From Polyangiaceae bacterium (GTDB lineage Bacteria > Myxococcota_A > Polyangia > Polyangiales > Polyangiaceae), in the NCBI GenBank assembly GCA_015075635.1, contig JABTUA010000001.1, positions 2,170,001-2,234,000 on the forward strand: a stretch of DNA of 64,000 nucleotides. Direction: 5' to 3'. Of the stretch, positions 48,697 through 58,328 are shown in pieces (the stretch's first letter is position 1; each line of letters opens with the position of its first letter). Both the position numbers and the translations under genes were made by a program. The notes under the pieces were generated by a model. That model did no database searches, had not been told where the DNA came from, and was given only the letters and a program-made list of their open reading frames with translations.

Positions 48697-50288
48697 GGCG
48701 GCCGGATCTTGGCGCCCGAAGGCCCCGAAGTCCAGCCGCGACCCGCGACCTGGAGCTCGGCGCCGAAGCCCCCGAGGTCCACCGCGCCCCGGCGCTCCAC
48801 CGCGAGACCCAGAGCCGCCAGCTTCTTCGCAGAGAGCGCCGGCAGGGGCGAGAGCCAGACCAGGCGCCCACCGGGCTCGAGGCAGCGCCCGACGTTCTCG
48901 AGGAAAGCCACCATCAGGTCCGCGAGCTCGCCGTGGCGTGCCACCCGGCGGCCCATCGGGGGATTCGTGATGACCAGCGTCACGCCGACGGGGTGGTGGC
49001 TCTGGGCCTCGCCCCGGACGAGCTCCGCGTGGAGCCCGGCGCGGCGCAGGTTCTCCCGGGCGGCGTCCAGCGCAGACGTGGAGACGTCGGTGCCAATCAG
49101 GCGCTGGAACGGCCCGAGCAGTCCGCGCTCGCACAGCTCGAGACCGCTGCCGACGAACGGATCCCAGACCACGTCGTCGGCGCGCACGCCCGCCACTCGC
49201 GCCAGCGCCGCGGCCACCGTCGGGTGCGACGCCGCGGGGACGTCGCGTCCTCGATAGCCGAAGCGGAGCTCCTCGTCGGGACGCGCGACCAGGACCACGC
49301 GTCGCGCGCCCTCGTCGACGCGCGCTTCCCAGAGTGCGCTTCTCGGGTCGTTGACCAAGAGCCCGGGGTCGAGCGCCTCTGCGATGCGGAACGTGCGCGC
49401 GCGTTGGTGGCCACCTTCGCGCCAGGCCAGGCGGAAGCGTGGGATCCCCGACGAAAGCGCGCGGAGCAGCGGGGCCGCCGACTCGAGAGCCGCCACCACG
49501 CTCGCGTCGGGCGAGCGCGCGGGTCGGAGCGGGAGCTCGAGACCCACGTCGAGGGCGGCGCGGAGCAGGAAGAGCGGCCGGAGCGCTCCCGCCCACGGCA
49601 GCACCACCTCGCTCGGGGAGCGCTCTGCCGCGGCGGGCAGTCCGCGCTCGCGCGCCTCGTCGAGCAGCACCGGCCCGAGCCCGTGGCGGCAGCCGAGCAC
49701 CACGGTCACCTCGCGCGCGAGTGGTCGGTCGAGATCGAGCGTGCTCGGGCCGTGCTCGGCGCTGCGCCCCAGCATCACCAGCGCTCGCCCGCGCCGTCGC
49801 TCGAGCTCCGGGTCGTCCGCCGAGAGGGCCGAGAGGAAGCTCCCGCTGTCGGCGCCGCCGACCTTGCCCAGCGCCTCCGCCAGCGCCCGGCGCTCGGGCA
49901 GCGCAGAGCGCTCCCAGCGTCCGAGCAGCGCCGCCTCCACGCCGGGACCCCCGACCTTGCCGAGCCCGGTGATCGCGGCCCGCTGCACGCGCGGATCGGC
50001 GTCGCCCAGCAGCTCGAGCAGCGCGTCGCGCAGCGCGTCGGGATGCTCTGCTGCGACCCGCGCCACGACGCGAGCCAGGCGGAACCGGGCGGCGGCGGCT
50101 GCGCTCGGGAGCGCCGCTCGCGCCGCTTCGGCGCCGGGCGGCCCAGCGCGGGCGAGGGCGCGCTCCGCGGCCTCGGCCGTGTCGTCGTCGGAGCCAGAGA
50201 GCAGCGCAGAGAGCGCCGCGAAATGCCGCGCGCCGGGCGTGAAGCCGGTGCTCTGCCAGTCCGCTGGGAGCTCGCTTCGGCGCTTCAG
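48693..50288 (-). CDS. HEAT-repeat protein with DNA/RNA methyltransferase domain
   Basis: A 531-residue protein. Residues about 20-200 are HEAT-like helical repeats (HPDALRDALLELLGDADPRVQRAAITGLGKVGG). The C-terminal half is a SAM-dependent methyltransferase of the UPF0020 type: WDPFVGSGLELCERG (SAM site) and ITNPPMGRR (the NPPY-like catalytic motif). No THUMP domain is seen. The likely substrate is RNA guanine or a similar base. No ATG, GTG or TTG fits the N-terminus; the best candidate is CTG at 50288-50286 overlapping the upstream TGA (CTGA), giving MKRRSELPADWQ. The assignment of the start is uncertain. Confidence 0.75.
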   Translation of the reverse strand: MKRRSELPADWQSTGFTPGARHFAALSALLSGSDDDTAEAAERALARAGPPGAEAARAALPSAAAAARFRLARVVARVAAEHPDALRDALLELLGDADPRVQRAAITGLGKVGGPGVEAALLGRWERSALPERRALAEALGKVGGADSGSFLSALSADDPELERRRGRALVMLGRSAEHGPSTLDLDRPLAREVTVVLGCRHGLGPVLLDEARERGLPAAAERSPSEVVLPWAGALRPLFLLRAALDVGLELPLRPARSPDASVVAALESAAPLLRALSSGIPRFRLAWREGGHQRARTFRIAEALDPGLLVNDPRSALWEARVDEGARRVVLVARPDEELRFGYRGRDVPAASHPTVAAALARVAGVRADDVVWDPFVGSGLELCERGLLGPFQRLIGTDVSTSALDAARENLRRAGLHAELVRGEAQSHHPVGVTLVITNPPMGRRVARHGELADLMVAFLENVGRCLEPGGRLVWLSPLPALSAKKLAALGLAVERRGAVDLGGFGAELQVAGRGWTSGPSGAKIRPP

Positions 50289-52264
50289 GCTGGGCCCTCG
50301 GTCTTGCAGTTTGCGCTGCAACCGTCCCCGTTCTTCTTGTTGCCGTCGTCGCACTCTTCTTGAGGCGTCTGCTTGATGCCGTCGCCGCAGCGGGGTCCCA
50401 GCTTGCAGCCGGTGTCGCACTCGCCGTAGCCGCCGTCGTTCACGCCGTCGTCGCAGGCCTCGCCGAACAGGCTGTCCACCACGGCGTCGCCGCAGAAGCC
50501 GCCCTTCTTGCAGCCCGGCGCGCAGCCGCCGTACGGCGAGAGGTTCACGCCATCGTCGCACTCTTCTTGCGGGCTCTGCACGCTGCCGTCGCCGCAGTGC
50601 GGGCCCTTCTTGCAGTCGCTGGTGCAGCTGCCGTAGCTGCCGTCGTTCTTGCCGTCGTCGCAGGCCTCGTTCGGCGTCTTGATGCCGTCACCACAAACGC
50701 TCTGACAGCTCGACGTGCTGCTGACGAAGCCGGAGAGCGTGAGCTTGTAGTTCGACTGCGTGGTGTGGCGCTCGGCCTGGAACACCACGATCTCGTAGAC
50801 CTTACCCACGGTCAGGCCCAGTTGGGCAGCATTGGCCGCGTCCAGCGTGACGCCGCCGCTCATCGCGCCGTGCACGCCGCCGAGATCCACGGCCAGCTGC
50901 TTCTTCACGAAGACCCAGACGTCGTCGTCGCCGGTGAAGTCCAGCTGCTCGCCGCCCTTGTACTCGAACCAGTAGCGGACCTCGCTGGTGAAGTGGAAGT
51001 TCTGGCTGTTGCCCTCGTTGCCCCAGCCCAGGCCGTTCAGCGGGAAGAAGTTGGTGTTGTTGTACTGGTAGGCGCCGCCGGCAATCTGCGTCAGCGTGAG
51101 CGTCTGCAAGATGGTCTGGTTGACGCCGGCCACGTCCGAGTACCACTGATCGAAATTCGCCGCGCCGGTGGTGGTGGGGGTCGTGGTCGCGGAATTGTAC
51201 TGGGGTTTGCCGTTCGCCTTCAGCGTGTTGGAAACGATGCCCAGGTCGACGCCGAGGAAGTCCTCGAAGTCCGGGTGCGCGATCTTGAAGTCTCGGAGCA
51301 CGATGGGCAGGACCAGCTGCGTGCCGCCGCCGCTGGGCGTGTCGGTGCACTGGAAGCCCGGCTCCACCTGGCAGGTGGCGGAGCAGCCGTCGCCGCTCAC
51401 CGTGTTGCCGTCCTCGCACTGCTCGTTGTCGCTCGGCAGCTTCAGGCCGTCGCCGCAGGTGCTCGAGCACTCGCCGGCGCTGCAATTCGGCTCCTTCACG
51501 CAGAACGGCGTGCAGCCGTCGCCCATGTCGTTGTTGCCGTCGTCGCACTGCTCGGTGCCTTCGGGCTTGCCGTCGCCACACACCGTCTTCTCGCAGGCGG
51601 TGCCCGGCGTAGGACACTTCCAGCCCTTCTCGAGCTTGCAGCTCGGATCGCAGCCGTCACCCGCCAGCTTGTTCTTGTCGTCGCACTTCTCGCTGCCGGC
51701 GAGCAGGCCGTCGCCGCACTCCGCGGCCTCGCAGGCGGCGCCCGGCGTGGGGCACTTCCAGCCGGCCTCGACCTGGCAGGTCGCGTCGCAGCCGTCACCC
51801 GCGGCCGAGTTGCCGTCGTCGCAGGTCTCGTTTCCGCTGATCTTGCCGTCGTCGCACTTGACCGTGGACACGCAGGCTTGCCCCGGGGTGGGGCAGGCGA
51901 AGTCGTTCTCGATGGCGTCGCAGTTCGCGGCACAGCCGTCGCCGGAGACGCCGTTGCCGTCGTCGCACTTCTCACCGGGGTCGATCTTGCCGTCGCCGCA
52001 GGCCGGGCCCGCGTCGGAGCCGCAGCTCTCGTCCGCGCAGGCGTCGGGATCTCCGCCGCTGCCGCCGGCGCTGCTGTCGATGTTGATGCCGCCGCCGCTG
52101 CCGCCCGTGCCGCCGCTGCCGCCGCCGGCGGAGGCATCGCCGCCGCTGCCGCCGTCGGGTTTCTTCGCGACCTCGGAGTCACCGCCGCAGCTCGACGAGA
52201 CGACGCCGGCGAGGAACAGCGAGCCCAGGGCGAACAGCAGGGTGGGGGAGGGTCGCGCGCGCAT
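50285..52264 (-). CDS. fibro-slime / DUF4215 repeat lipoprotein
   Basis: A 659-residue exported protein. The signal peptide ends SSSCGGD and a Gly/Ser linker follows. Six or seven DUF4215 repeats of about 35-40 residues (CGDGKIDPGEKCDDGNGVSGDGC type) flank a central fibro-slime domain (about 320-520): TQLVLPIVLRDF, FDQWYSDVAG, NFFPLNGLGWGNEG, NFHFTSEVRYWFEYKGG and GDDDVWVFVKKQLAVDLGGVHG. Three or four more Cys repeats end it. It is probably a secreted or surface matrix protein. TATGCT lies eight bases before the ATG. Confidence 0.88.
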   Translation of the reverse strand: MRARPSPTLLFALGSLFLAGVVSSSCGGDSEVAKKPDGGSGGDASAGGGSGGTGGSGGGINIDSSAGGSGGDPDACADESCGSDAGPACGDGKIDPGEKCDDGNGVSGDGCAANCDAIENDFACPTPGQACVSTVKCDDGKISGNETCDDGNSAAGDGCDATCQVEAGWKCPTPGAACEAAECGDGLLAGSEKCDDKNKLAGDGCDPSCKLEKGWKCPTPGTACEKTVCGDGKPEGTEQCDDGNNDMGDGCTPFCVKEPNCSAGECSSTCGDGLKLPSDNEQCEDGNTVSGDGCSATCQVEPGFQCTDTPSGGGTQLVLPIVLRDFKIAHPDFEDFLGVDLGIVSNTLKANGKPQYNSATTTPTTTGAANFDQWYSDVAGVNQTILQTLTLTQIAGGAYQYNNTNFFPLNGLGWGNEGNSQNFHFTSEVRYWFEYKGGEQLDFTGDDDVWVFVKKQLAVDLGGVHGAMSGGVTLDAANAAQLGLTVGKVYEIVVFQAERHTTQSNYKLTLSGFVSSTSSCQSVCGDGIKTPNEACDDGKNDGSYGSCTSDCKKGPHCGDGSVQSPQEECDDGVNLSPYGGCAPGCKKGGFCGDAVVDSLFGEACDDGVNDGGYGECDTGCKLGPRCGDGIKQTPQEECDDGNKKNGDGCSANCKTEGPA

Positions 52265-52270
52265 GATCCG

Positions 52271-52280
52271 GTAGCATAGC
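52271..52280 (-). promoter_or_regulatory. -10-like box, leaderless type
   Basis: TATGCT (52273-52278 on the minus strand) ends eight bases before the ATG at 52264. A TGTGACC lies about 17 bases further upstream and may be the -35. Confidence 0.5.
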
Positions 52281-52297
52281 CCGGGACTCGCCGCGGG

Positions 52298-53347
52298 TCA
52301 CAGCTGGCTGGTGTAGCCGCGGAGCTTCCAGGCTGGCAGGTACACGTCGGCGCACTGGCCGTGCTGCCAGCCCGGCAGGGTCGGCGGCGTGCCGATCGCG
52401 TCGAGCGTGGTGAAGGTGCAGATCTGCGCGAAGGTCGTGTCGTCCGTGATGGCAACGCGCGCGCGGACGCTGTCCGCGGTGACGGAGCGATAGAAGCCCG
52501 CGGGGAGCGTCGGCAGCGGGATGCTCTTCGACGTACCGGGGTAGGTGAGGCGCCCTTCCGTCGAGGCGTTGGACCAGAGCACGAAGAGCTCGCTTCCATC
52601 GTAGCCCGCCGCGGCGGTGAGGTAGCCCGTCGATGGCGCGGTCAGTAGTGTGCCGTTGCCGGTGCCCAGCTGGTCATCGTTGGCCTGGAGGTCCCAGGCA
52701 TAGAACGGGCCGTTCAGGGTGTCGCCCCAGAGCATCGCCGCCTTGTCCGGGCGGCGTGCGTAGGCGAAGGCCAACTTCGCATACGGGTGAGTCACTTTCT
52801 TCGTCGTTCCGCTCGCGGCCAGCGTGACGGCGTCCAGGATGTCCACCTGCCCGTTGTTGGCGCCGTCCTGCCAGAGCACCCGCGGCGAGCCGTCGGAGTC
52901 CACCGCGATGGCGCGCGCGTCGCCCGCCGAGAGCGGGTTCGTCAGCTCGGGGCCGTTGACCAGCAGCGCGCCGGTGCTCGCGTCGATCTTCTTCACCACC
53001 GCCTTGATCCCGGCGAAGTAGAGCAGGTAGGCGTGCTTCGGCCCGCCACCCCCGGTACCTCCGCTCGCTCCGCCGCCACCCGGTGCCCCGCCACCACCCG
53101 GTGCCCCGCCACCACCCGGTGCCCCGCCGCTGCCGCTGCTGCCGCCGCTGCCGCCGCACTCGCAAGGTCCCCAGGCAGAGCCGTCCTGGAGACAGACCTG
53201 GCCTCCGGCGCACGACGCGGGTCCGACGCAGGACTGCGTCGAGCCCGGGCTGCACGTTCCGGCGCCGCCGGCGCCCGCGGGGTTCGACGACTCGCTGGAG
53301 CAGCCGGTGACCAGAGCCAGCGTGGTGAGCAACGCGAAGCGAAGCAT
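52298..53347 (-). CDS. lipoprotein with beta-propeller-like body
   Basis: A 349-residue lipoprotein. The lipobox is VTGCSSE and a Cys motif (CSPGSTQSCVGPASCAGGQVCLQDGSAWGPCEC) follows, as in many myxobacterial surface proteins, then GGGGAPG repeats. The remaining 230 residues contain strand repeats such as ARAIAVDSDGSPRVLWQDG and AAAGYDGSELFVLWSN, with a propeller-like spacing. Role unknown. TATCCT lies seven bases before the ATG. Confidence 0.7.
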   Translation of the reverse strand: MLRFALLTTLALVTGCSSESSNPAGAGGAGTCSPGSTQSCVGPASCAGGQVCLQDGSAWGPCECGGSGGSSGSGGAPGGGGAPGGGGAPGGGGASGGTGGGGPKHAYLLYFAGIKAVVKKIDASTGALLVNGPELTNPLSAGDARAIAVDSDGSPRVLWQDGANNGQVDILDAVTLAASGTTKKVTHPYAKLAFAYARRPDKAAMLWGDTLNGPFYAWDLQANDDQLGTGNGTLLTAPSTGYLTAAAGYDGSELFVLWSNASTEGRLTYPGTSKSIPLPTLPAGFYRSVTADSVRARVAITDDTTFAQICTFTTLDAIGTPPTLPGWQHGQCADVYLPAWKLRGYTSQL

Positions 53348-53354
53348 GGCGGCG

Positions 53355-53360
53355 AGGATA
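53355..53360 (-). promoter_or_regulatory. -10-like box, leaderless type
   Basis: TATCCT on the minus strand ends seven bases before the ATG at 53347. Confidence 0.45.
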
Positions 53361-53377
53361 CGCGATGCGGGCGTCGC

Positions 53378-54370
53378 TCAGAAGCTTCCTCGGAGCGCCC
53401 CGCCACCCCAGCCCGGCACGAGCGTCAGCGTGGTGCGCTGGGGCTTCGGTTTCGAGACCAGGAGCGCGATGCCGACGCCGGTGGCGAGCACCCCGGCGCC
53501 GAGGCCCACGAAGCCCCCGGTCCGTACCGCCTTCCAGGTCGCGATGGAGTCCACCTCGTCCTGAGCTGCGAGCTTCTGCCCGGGCTTGGCCTCGGCGCAG
53601 CCGTCCGTCCCGCTCCGAACGGCGCACAGATCGGTCAAGCGATCGCGGTGGGCCGAGACGTTGCTGCTCGCGACGAGCGCCGAGGCGCCGCCCAGCACCG
53701 CCAGGCTCGCGCCCCCCACGGTCAGCGTCCAACCGAGCGTCCGATCTGGCGGTGGCGGCTCGGGTTTGGGTGCCTCGGGCCCCGGCGGCTGCCAAGACGG
53801 CGGCGCGGCGACCGGCGGGCCCGCGCTCGGGCTCGCCGTGAAGTCGGCCAGAGCCAGCGCGCCGGCGGTCACCGTGAGCTCGCGCTGATCTCGATCCCCA
53901 CCGGCGCGAAGCTCGATCCGCCGCTTGCCGGCGAACACCACCAGCGGCTTGCCGAGCGGTAGCGTGCCGCGCCAGCGCGCGGCGAGCCAGATCTCCGCCC
54001 CTTCGGGGCCGCGCACGTCGACGCGCCCCATCGCCCTCTCGTGCTCGGCGATGAAGGCGCGGGCCTTGTCCGCCGCCGCACCCTCGAGCCCGAGGCCGAG
54101 CGCGGCTTCGTAGGCTTCGAGCGCGACGTCGTCCTGCTTCAGGCGCGCGGCAGCGGCGCCCAGCTCGTACTTGCTCTCCTTGGTGGCGCGGATGCGGTCG
54201 GCCTCCGCGAACAGGTCGATGGCCGCCTGCCAGCTCGCCGGATCGTTGGTGTCGAGGGCGCGCTCCTTGGCGGCGATGGCTCGGGTGAAGGCCGCGTCGT
54301 ATTCGTCGGCCAGAGCGGGGGCGCTCCAGAGCAGGAGCACGAGTGAGAGCAGCCCTCGCGTCCTCTTCAC
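53378..54370 (-). CDS. TPR-type exported protein coupled to the Ser/Thr kinase
   Basis: A 330-residue protein with signal peptide (LLSLVLLLWSAPALA), TPR-like helices in the first 130 residues, a PEGA-like strand domain (VDVRGPEGAEIWLAARWRG), a Pro-rich stretch and two hydrophobic segments near 235-255 and 300-320, the second followed by KPKPQR. This layout is that of the envelope proteins that commonly accompany myxobacterial kinases. The GTG start lies in a GTGA overlap with the kinase gene, so the two are translated together. Confidence 0.75.
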   Translation of the reverse strand: MKRTRGLLSLVLLLWSAPALADEYDAAFTRAIAAKERALDTNDPASWQAAIDLFAEADRIRATKESKYELGAAAARLKQDDVALEAYEAALGLGLEGAAADKARAFIAEHERAMGRVDVRGPEGAEIWLAARWRGTLPLGKPLVVFAGKRRIELRAGGDRDQRELTVTAGALALADFTASPSAGPPVAAPPSWQPPGPEAPKPEPPPPDRTLGWTLTVGGASLAVLGGASALVASSNVSAHRDRLTDLCAVRSGTDGCAEAKPGQKLAAQDEVDSIATWKAVRTGGFVGLGAGVLATGVGIALLVSKPKPQRTTLTLVPGWGGGALRGSF

Positions 54371-55695
54371 TGGCAGACTTCCGCGGCGCACACCATGCTG
54401 GCGCACTCGGAGGAGCGCGTGCACGGCGCGCCCTTGGGCTTGCCCTTCGGGGGCGGTGGCTTGGCGGAGGCGGTCGGCGCCGCCGACGGCGCCGACGAGG
54501 CGATGGGCTTACCGCGCGGGCTCGCTGGCGTCGGCGCCAGGTTCGCCTCCGGCGCCGGCTCGGCGCTGGGGAGCTCGGCGGCGCGCTCGGGCTCCGTCGG
54601 CGCGAGCGGGGCGGCGGCTGGCGCAGGCGGATCGGCGCTCGGGGTCGGGCTCGCCGGCGTCGCGCTCGTGCGCAGGCCGATGACGGCCACCGCGCCGACG
54701 GCGATCAGCGCGAGCGCGGCGACGCTGGCGATGGTCCGCGCGCTGCCCTTGTGGGCTGGAAGATCCCGGCGGCTCTCGATCACCTGCGCGTCCTCGCTCT
54801 TCTGCGGGAACAGCGGCGGCGGCGGCGCGCTGATGCTGGTGGCGGCGGTGACGCGCCCGGTGGTGGCCCCGGTGCGAACGCTCTCGCGGACCCGGCGCAC
54901 CAGCGCCGAGACCCCGTCGGGGCGGCGTTCGGGCCGCGTGGAGAGCGCTTCCATCACGGTGCCCGAGAGCGTGTCCGGCACGGCCGCGCCCGCCTCCAGC
55001 GGCGAGAGCGGATTCAGGCGCGCCTGCACGTTGGTCACGTCGCTCCACGGCAGCCGCCCCACCAGCATCGCGTAGAACACCACCGCCAGCTCGTACACGT
55101 CGGTGCTCTTGCTGGCGGGCGCGCCGAAGAAGCGCTCCGGCGCCATCGTGGCCGGCGTGCCGCGAGCGATGCCCGCTTGGGTGGTGGTCGACGCCGGCGC
55201 GTCGATCTCCTTGGCGATGCCGAAGTCGAGGAGCTTCACGGCCCGCGCGCCGTCGACCAAGAGCAGGTTCTCCGGCTTCAGATCGCGGTGCAACAGGCCC
55301 GCGTCGTGGAGCGCCTCGACCGCGCTCGCGAGCTGCTCGAACAGATCGAGCGCGTGGGCCAAGCCGAGGGCACCCCTGGCCGACAGGTGATCCGCCAGCG
55401 TCTCGCCCTCGCAGCGGCGCATCACCAGGTACGGTAGCCCGTCGGGCAAGCGACCGGAGCCGAGCACCTCGACCACGGCGCGATGTCGCACGCGCTCGAG
55501 CATCTTGGCCTCTTCCAGGAATCGCTCTTGCTCTCTCGGGGTGAGCTCGCGCTCCCGCGGCACCTTGAGCGCGACTTCTTCACCGTTCCACAGCGCGGCG
55601 TAGACGACGGCGCTGCCGCCTTCACCCAGGACGCCCTGGATGGAGAACGGGCCCAGCTCCGCCGGGATTACCGCTGTGGGTTCGGAAGCCGCCAC
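54367..55695 (-). CDS. Ser/Thr protein kinase with membrane anchor
   Basis: A 442-residue eukaryotic-like kinase. Residues 15-270 hold the full set: glycine loop GEGGSAVVY, catalytic Lys44 in VALKV, HRD at 136-138 with KPEN, DFG at 157-159 and MAPE in the activation segment. A transmembrane segment near 320-340 (SVAALALIAVGAVAVIGL) is followed by a Pro/Ala-rich outer part ending in CTRSSECASMVCAAEVC, a Dickkopf-N-like Cys motif which could sense an extracellular ligand. TATTCT lies seven bases before the GTG start. Confidence 0.93.
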   Translation of the reverse strand: MAASEPTAVIPAELGPFSIQGVLGEGGSAVVYAALWNGEEVALKVPRERELTPREQERFLEEAKMLERVRHRAVVEVLGSGRLPDGLPYLVMRRCEGETLADHLSARGALGLAHALDLFEQLASAVEALHDAGLLHRDLKPENLLLVDGARAVKLLDFGIAKEIDAPASTTTQAGIARGTPATMAPERFFGAPASKSTDVYELAVVFYAMLVGRLPWSDVTNVQARLNPLSPLEAGAAVPDTLSGTVMEALSTRPERRPDGVSALVRRVRESVRTGATTGRVTAATSISAPPPPLFPQKSEDAQVIESRRDLPAHKGSARTIASVAALALIAVGAVAVIGLRTSATPASPTPSADPPAPAAAPLAPTEPERAAELPSAEPAPEANLAPTPASPRGKPIASSAPSAAPTASAKPPPPKGKPKGAPCTRSSECASMVCAAEVCQ

Positions 55696-55702
55696 CGCCC
55701 GG

Positions 55703-55708
55703 AGAATA
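55703..55708 (-). promoter_or_regulatory. -10-like box, leaderless type
   Basis: TATTCT on the minus strand ends seven bases before the GTG at 55695. Confidence 0.45.
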
Positions 55709-55740
55709 GTGCATCTCCGGGGTCGGGCAACGCGGGGTGG

Positions 55741-56199
55741 TCAGCGCTGTGCCAGCTCGGTGCAAGAGCCGCGGATTTCGATCTCCTTGGTGCTGTCCTT
55801 GACCTCGACGTTGGCCACGCCGTTCTCGCTCTGATCCACGATCCAGAACAGGTCGCCGGGCCGGAAGGAGTGGCTCTGGACCGAGTTGCTGCTCGCGGTC
55901 GAATAGGTACCGCTACCGAATTTCGGCTTCTGCCCGAAGAACACCTTCACGGTCTTTCCGCAGGTGTTTCGGATCGTGACGCTGACGCTGCTCGGCGCGG
56001 CCGGCTTGGCTGCGCTCTCGGCGACCGATTCAGTGCTCGGCGTGGCCGCGCCGGGGCTCGGAGCGGCCGTGGCCGGACTGCCGGCCGCGGGCGTCGTCGC
56101 CGCGCCCGGCTGAGCCATCATCCCGCCGTAGGCGCCGAGCGACGTGCAGCCCGCGAGGGCGGCCAGGAACAGGGGAGCGAAGGAAAACGCGAGCTTCAT
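55741..56199 (-). CDS. small lipoprotein, unknown
   Basis: A 152-residue lipoprotein with lipobox ALAGCTS, an Ala/Pro/Thr-rich linker and a C-terminal domain with two Cys (RNTCGKTVKVFFGQKP and IRGSCTEL) that could pair in a small beta fold. GGAG lies about nine bases before the ATG. No family is recognised; envelope location is implied. Confidence 0.7.
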   Translation of the reverse strand: MKLAFSFAPLFLAALAGCTSLGAYGGMMAQPGAATTPAAGSPATAAPSPGAATPSTESVAESAAKPAAPSSVSVTIRNTCGKTVKVFFGQKPKFGSGTYSTASSNSVQSHSFRPGDLFWIVDQSENGVANVEVKDSTKEIEIRGSCTELAQR

Positions 56200-56349
56200 T
56201 TTTGTGGTCTCCGTGTGAGCGAGTCGGCCGCCCCTGAGCAACGCATGTGCCACCAGAAATCTCCGCGATTCGCGGCGTGGTAGCTCCTGACCTGGGGCTT
56301 CGATCCCGCAGGTTGACGCCGGATTGGGGCATGCGCGCCACAGCCGCGA

Positions 56350-56355
56350 TATGCT
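56350..56355 (+). promoter_or_regulatory. -10-like box, leaderless type
   Basis: TATGCT ends nine bases before the ATG at 56365. Confidence 0.5.
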
Positions 56356-56364
56356 CGCGCCGCC

Positions 56365-57693
56365 ATGCGCCTGACCCGCACCACGAACCACATCCCGGTG
56401 GCGGCGGGGCCCCGGCCGACCCGGCTCTCGGTGCTGCACGGGCCGGAGGCGGGCCTCGAGGTCGCGGTGCCGCCGGTGGGCGTGGTGGTGGGCGCGGACG
56501 CGTCCGCGGATGTGGTGCTCACCGACCAGTCCGTGTCACGCCGGCACTGCTCGCTCGTGCCCAAGGACGACGGCTTCGAGGTGACCGATCTCGGCTCACG
56601 CAACGGCACGTTGTTGGATGGAGTGTCGATCCAGAAGGCCGTAGTGCCGGTGGGTGCGGTTCTGCGCGTGGGCGGCACGTTGATCCAGCTCGTGCCCGCC
56701 GACGACGCGGTGCTCATCCCGCCGAGCACGCAGCCGAGCTTCGGGGCGCTGGTCGGCAGCAGCTTGGCGATGCGCCAGGTCTACGCCGTGCTCGAGCGCG
56801 CGAGCGCCTCGAACGCGCCCATCCTGCTGCTCGGCGAGAGCGGCACCGGCAAGGAGCTGGCCGCCCGCGCCGTGCACGAGCACAGCCCGCGCAAGGACGG
56901 GCCGTTCGTGGTCTTCGACTGCGGCGCGTCGAGCGAGACGCTGATCGAGAGTGACCTGTTCGGGCACGTGAAGGGCTCCTTCACCGGCGCCCACGTCGAT
57001 CGACCGGGAGCCTTCGAGCTGGCGCACGGCGGCACGCTGTTCCTGGACGAGATCGGCGACCTGCCCATCAACCTTCAGCCCAAGCTCTTGCGCCTGCTCG
57101 AGACCGGCGAGGTCACGCCGCTCGGCGGGCGCAAGCCCGCGCGCTACGACGTGCGCGTCGTGGCTGCGACACACCGCGATTTGTCCGAGGAGGTCGCCCG
57201 CGGCGGTTTCCGCGGCGACCTCTACTACCGCCTGGCGGTCGTCGAGGTGCACCTGCCGCCGCTGCGCCAGCGGCTGGAAGACGTGGAGGAGCTGGTCAAG
57301 GTCCTGCTCTCGCGCGAAGGGCGTCCCGAACCCGACGTGCGCGGCGAGAACCTGGAGCGGCTGCTCGCCTATCACTTCCCCGGGAACGTGCGCGAGCTCC
57401 GAAACATCGTCACGCGCGCGGTGGCGCTCTCGCCACCGGGCACGCGTTTCTCGGCCATGCCGCTCTTGCTCGCTGGGACCACCGCCAAGAAGGACACCGA
57501 GTGGGTCGCGAGGGCCGACCGCCCTTTCTCCGAGGCCAAGGCGGAGCTGGTGGCCCGCTTCGAGCGCGACTACCTGAAGGACCTGTTGATCCGCGCTGGC
57601 AACAACATCTCCCAGGCCGCTCGCATCTCCGGCATCGATCGCAAGCACCTGTATCGCCTGCTCGAGTCCGCGGGCCTCCACACCAAGACGTGA
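56365..57693 (+). CDS. FHA-domain sigma54-dependent activator
   Basis: A 442-residue enhancer-binding protein. An FHA domain (about 20-110, with SVSRRHCS and GSRNGT, the phosphothreonine-binding loops) replaces the usual receiver. The AAA+ domain has Walker A GESGTGKE (157-164), the sigma54 loop GSFTGA at 204-209 (Ser instead of the usual Ala), Walker [11 protein letters not shown] with Asp228 and a FPGNVREL sensor. A Fis-type helix-turn-helix ([19 protein letters not shown]) ends it. It probably reads a Ser/Thr kinase signal and turns on sigma54 genes. Its stop overlaps the next gene's GTG. Confidence 0.94.
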   Translation: MRLTRTTNHIPVAAGPRPTRLSVLHGPEAGLEVAVPPVGVVVGADASADVVLTDQSVSRRHCSLVPKDDGFEVTDLGSRNGTLLDGVSIQKAVVPVGAVLRVGGTLIQLVPADDAVLIPPSTQPSFGALVGSSLAMRQVYAVLERASASNAPILLLGESGTGKELAARAVHEHSPRKDGPFVVFDCGASSETLIESDLFGHVKGSFTGAHVDRPGAFELAHGGTLFLDEIGDLPINLQPKLLRLLETGEVTPLGGRKPARYDVRVVAATHRDLSEEVARGGFRGDLYYRLAVVEVHLPPLRQRLEDVEELVKVLLSREGRPEPDVRGENLERLLAYHFPGNVRELRNIVTRAVALSPPGTRFSAMPLLLAGTTAKKDTEWVARADRPFSEAKAELVARFERDYLKDLLIRAGNNISQAARISGIDRKHLYRLLESAGLHTKT

Positions 57694-58328
57694 AGCGTTC
57701 CCTCCTCGGCGTGCTGTTCGCACTGCTCGGCTCTGGCCCGGCAGCGCGGGCAACCGAGCCGCCTCCGGCGATCGACCACCGCGAGGTCGGTCCCGACGCC
57801 GAGCTGTTCGACGATCGGCACCGGCCCGAAGCGCGCGCCTGGGTCGAGCGCCCGTTCGCGCTCGAGGCCCAGCTCGGCCTGGGCGCGCCGCTCGGGCTCG
57901 CCGGCGTCGCCTTCGACTGGAGCCCGAGCCCAGGGTTTTCGTGGAACGCGGGCGCCGGAGTCGGCGGGAGCACGCGCACGCTCCAGCTCGGCACCTCCGT
58001 GCGCCTGCGTTTGATCGCCGCGACGGGTTTCGGCCTCGGGGCCGAGGGTGGGCTCTCGGTCGGCCGCTACGAGGAGCGCACGGACTGCCCGAGCGGACGC
58101 TGTCCACCCGCGTACTCCTGGGACCCGGCGGTCTGGGGTCACATCGGGCTGATGCTCGAGCACCGCAGCGAGTCCGGCCTCGCCCTGCGCTGGAGCTTCG
58201 GCGCGGCAGGGATCTTCAACCTCACCTCGGCCGAGTGCGTGCGCTGCGACAGCACCGACGAGCCGAACATGTGGCACACCACCGTGCCCTACACGCTCCT
58301 CGCCGCAGGATGGGCGTTCTCCCCATGA
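57690..58328 (+). CDS. outer-membrane-like protein, unknown
   Basis: A 212-residue exported protein with signal peptide ([16 protein letters not shown]). After an acidic stretch the body shows alternating strands ending in aromatic or Gly residues ([43 protein letters not shown]), as in small outer-membrane beta-barrels. Two Cys pairs occur near the C-terminus. GTG starts inside a GTGA overlap with the activator, so this is probably part of that operon. Confidence 0.65.
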   Translation: MKRSLLGVLFALLGSGPAARATEPPPAIDHREVGPDAELFDDRHRPEARAWVERPFALEAQLGLGAPLGLAGVAFDWSPSPGFSWNAGAGVGGSTRTLQLGTSVRLRLIAATGFGLGAEGGLSVGRYEERTDCPSGRCPPAYSWDPAVWGHIGLMLEHRSESGLALRWSFGAAGIFNLTSAECVRCDSTDEPNMWHTTVPYTLLAAGWAFSP

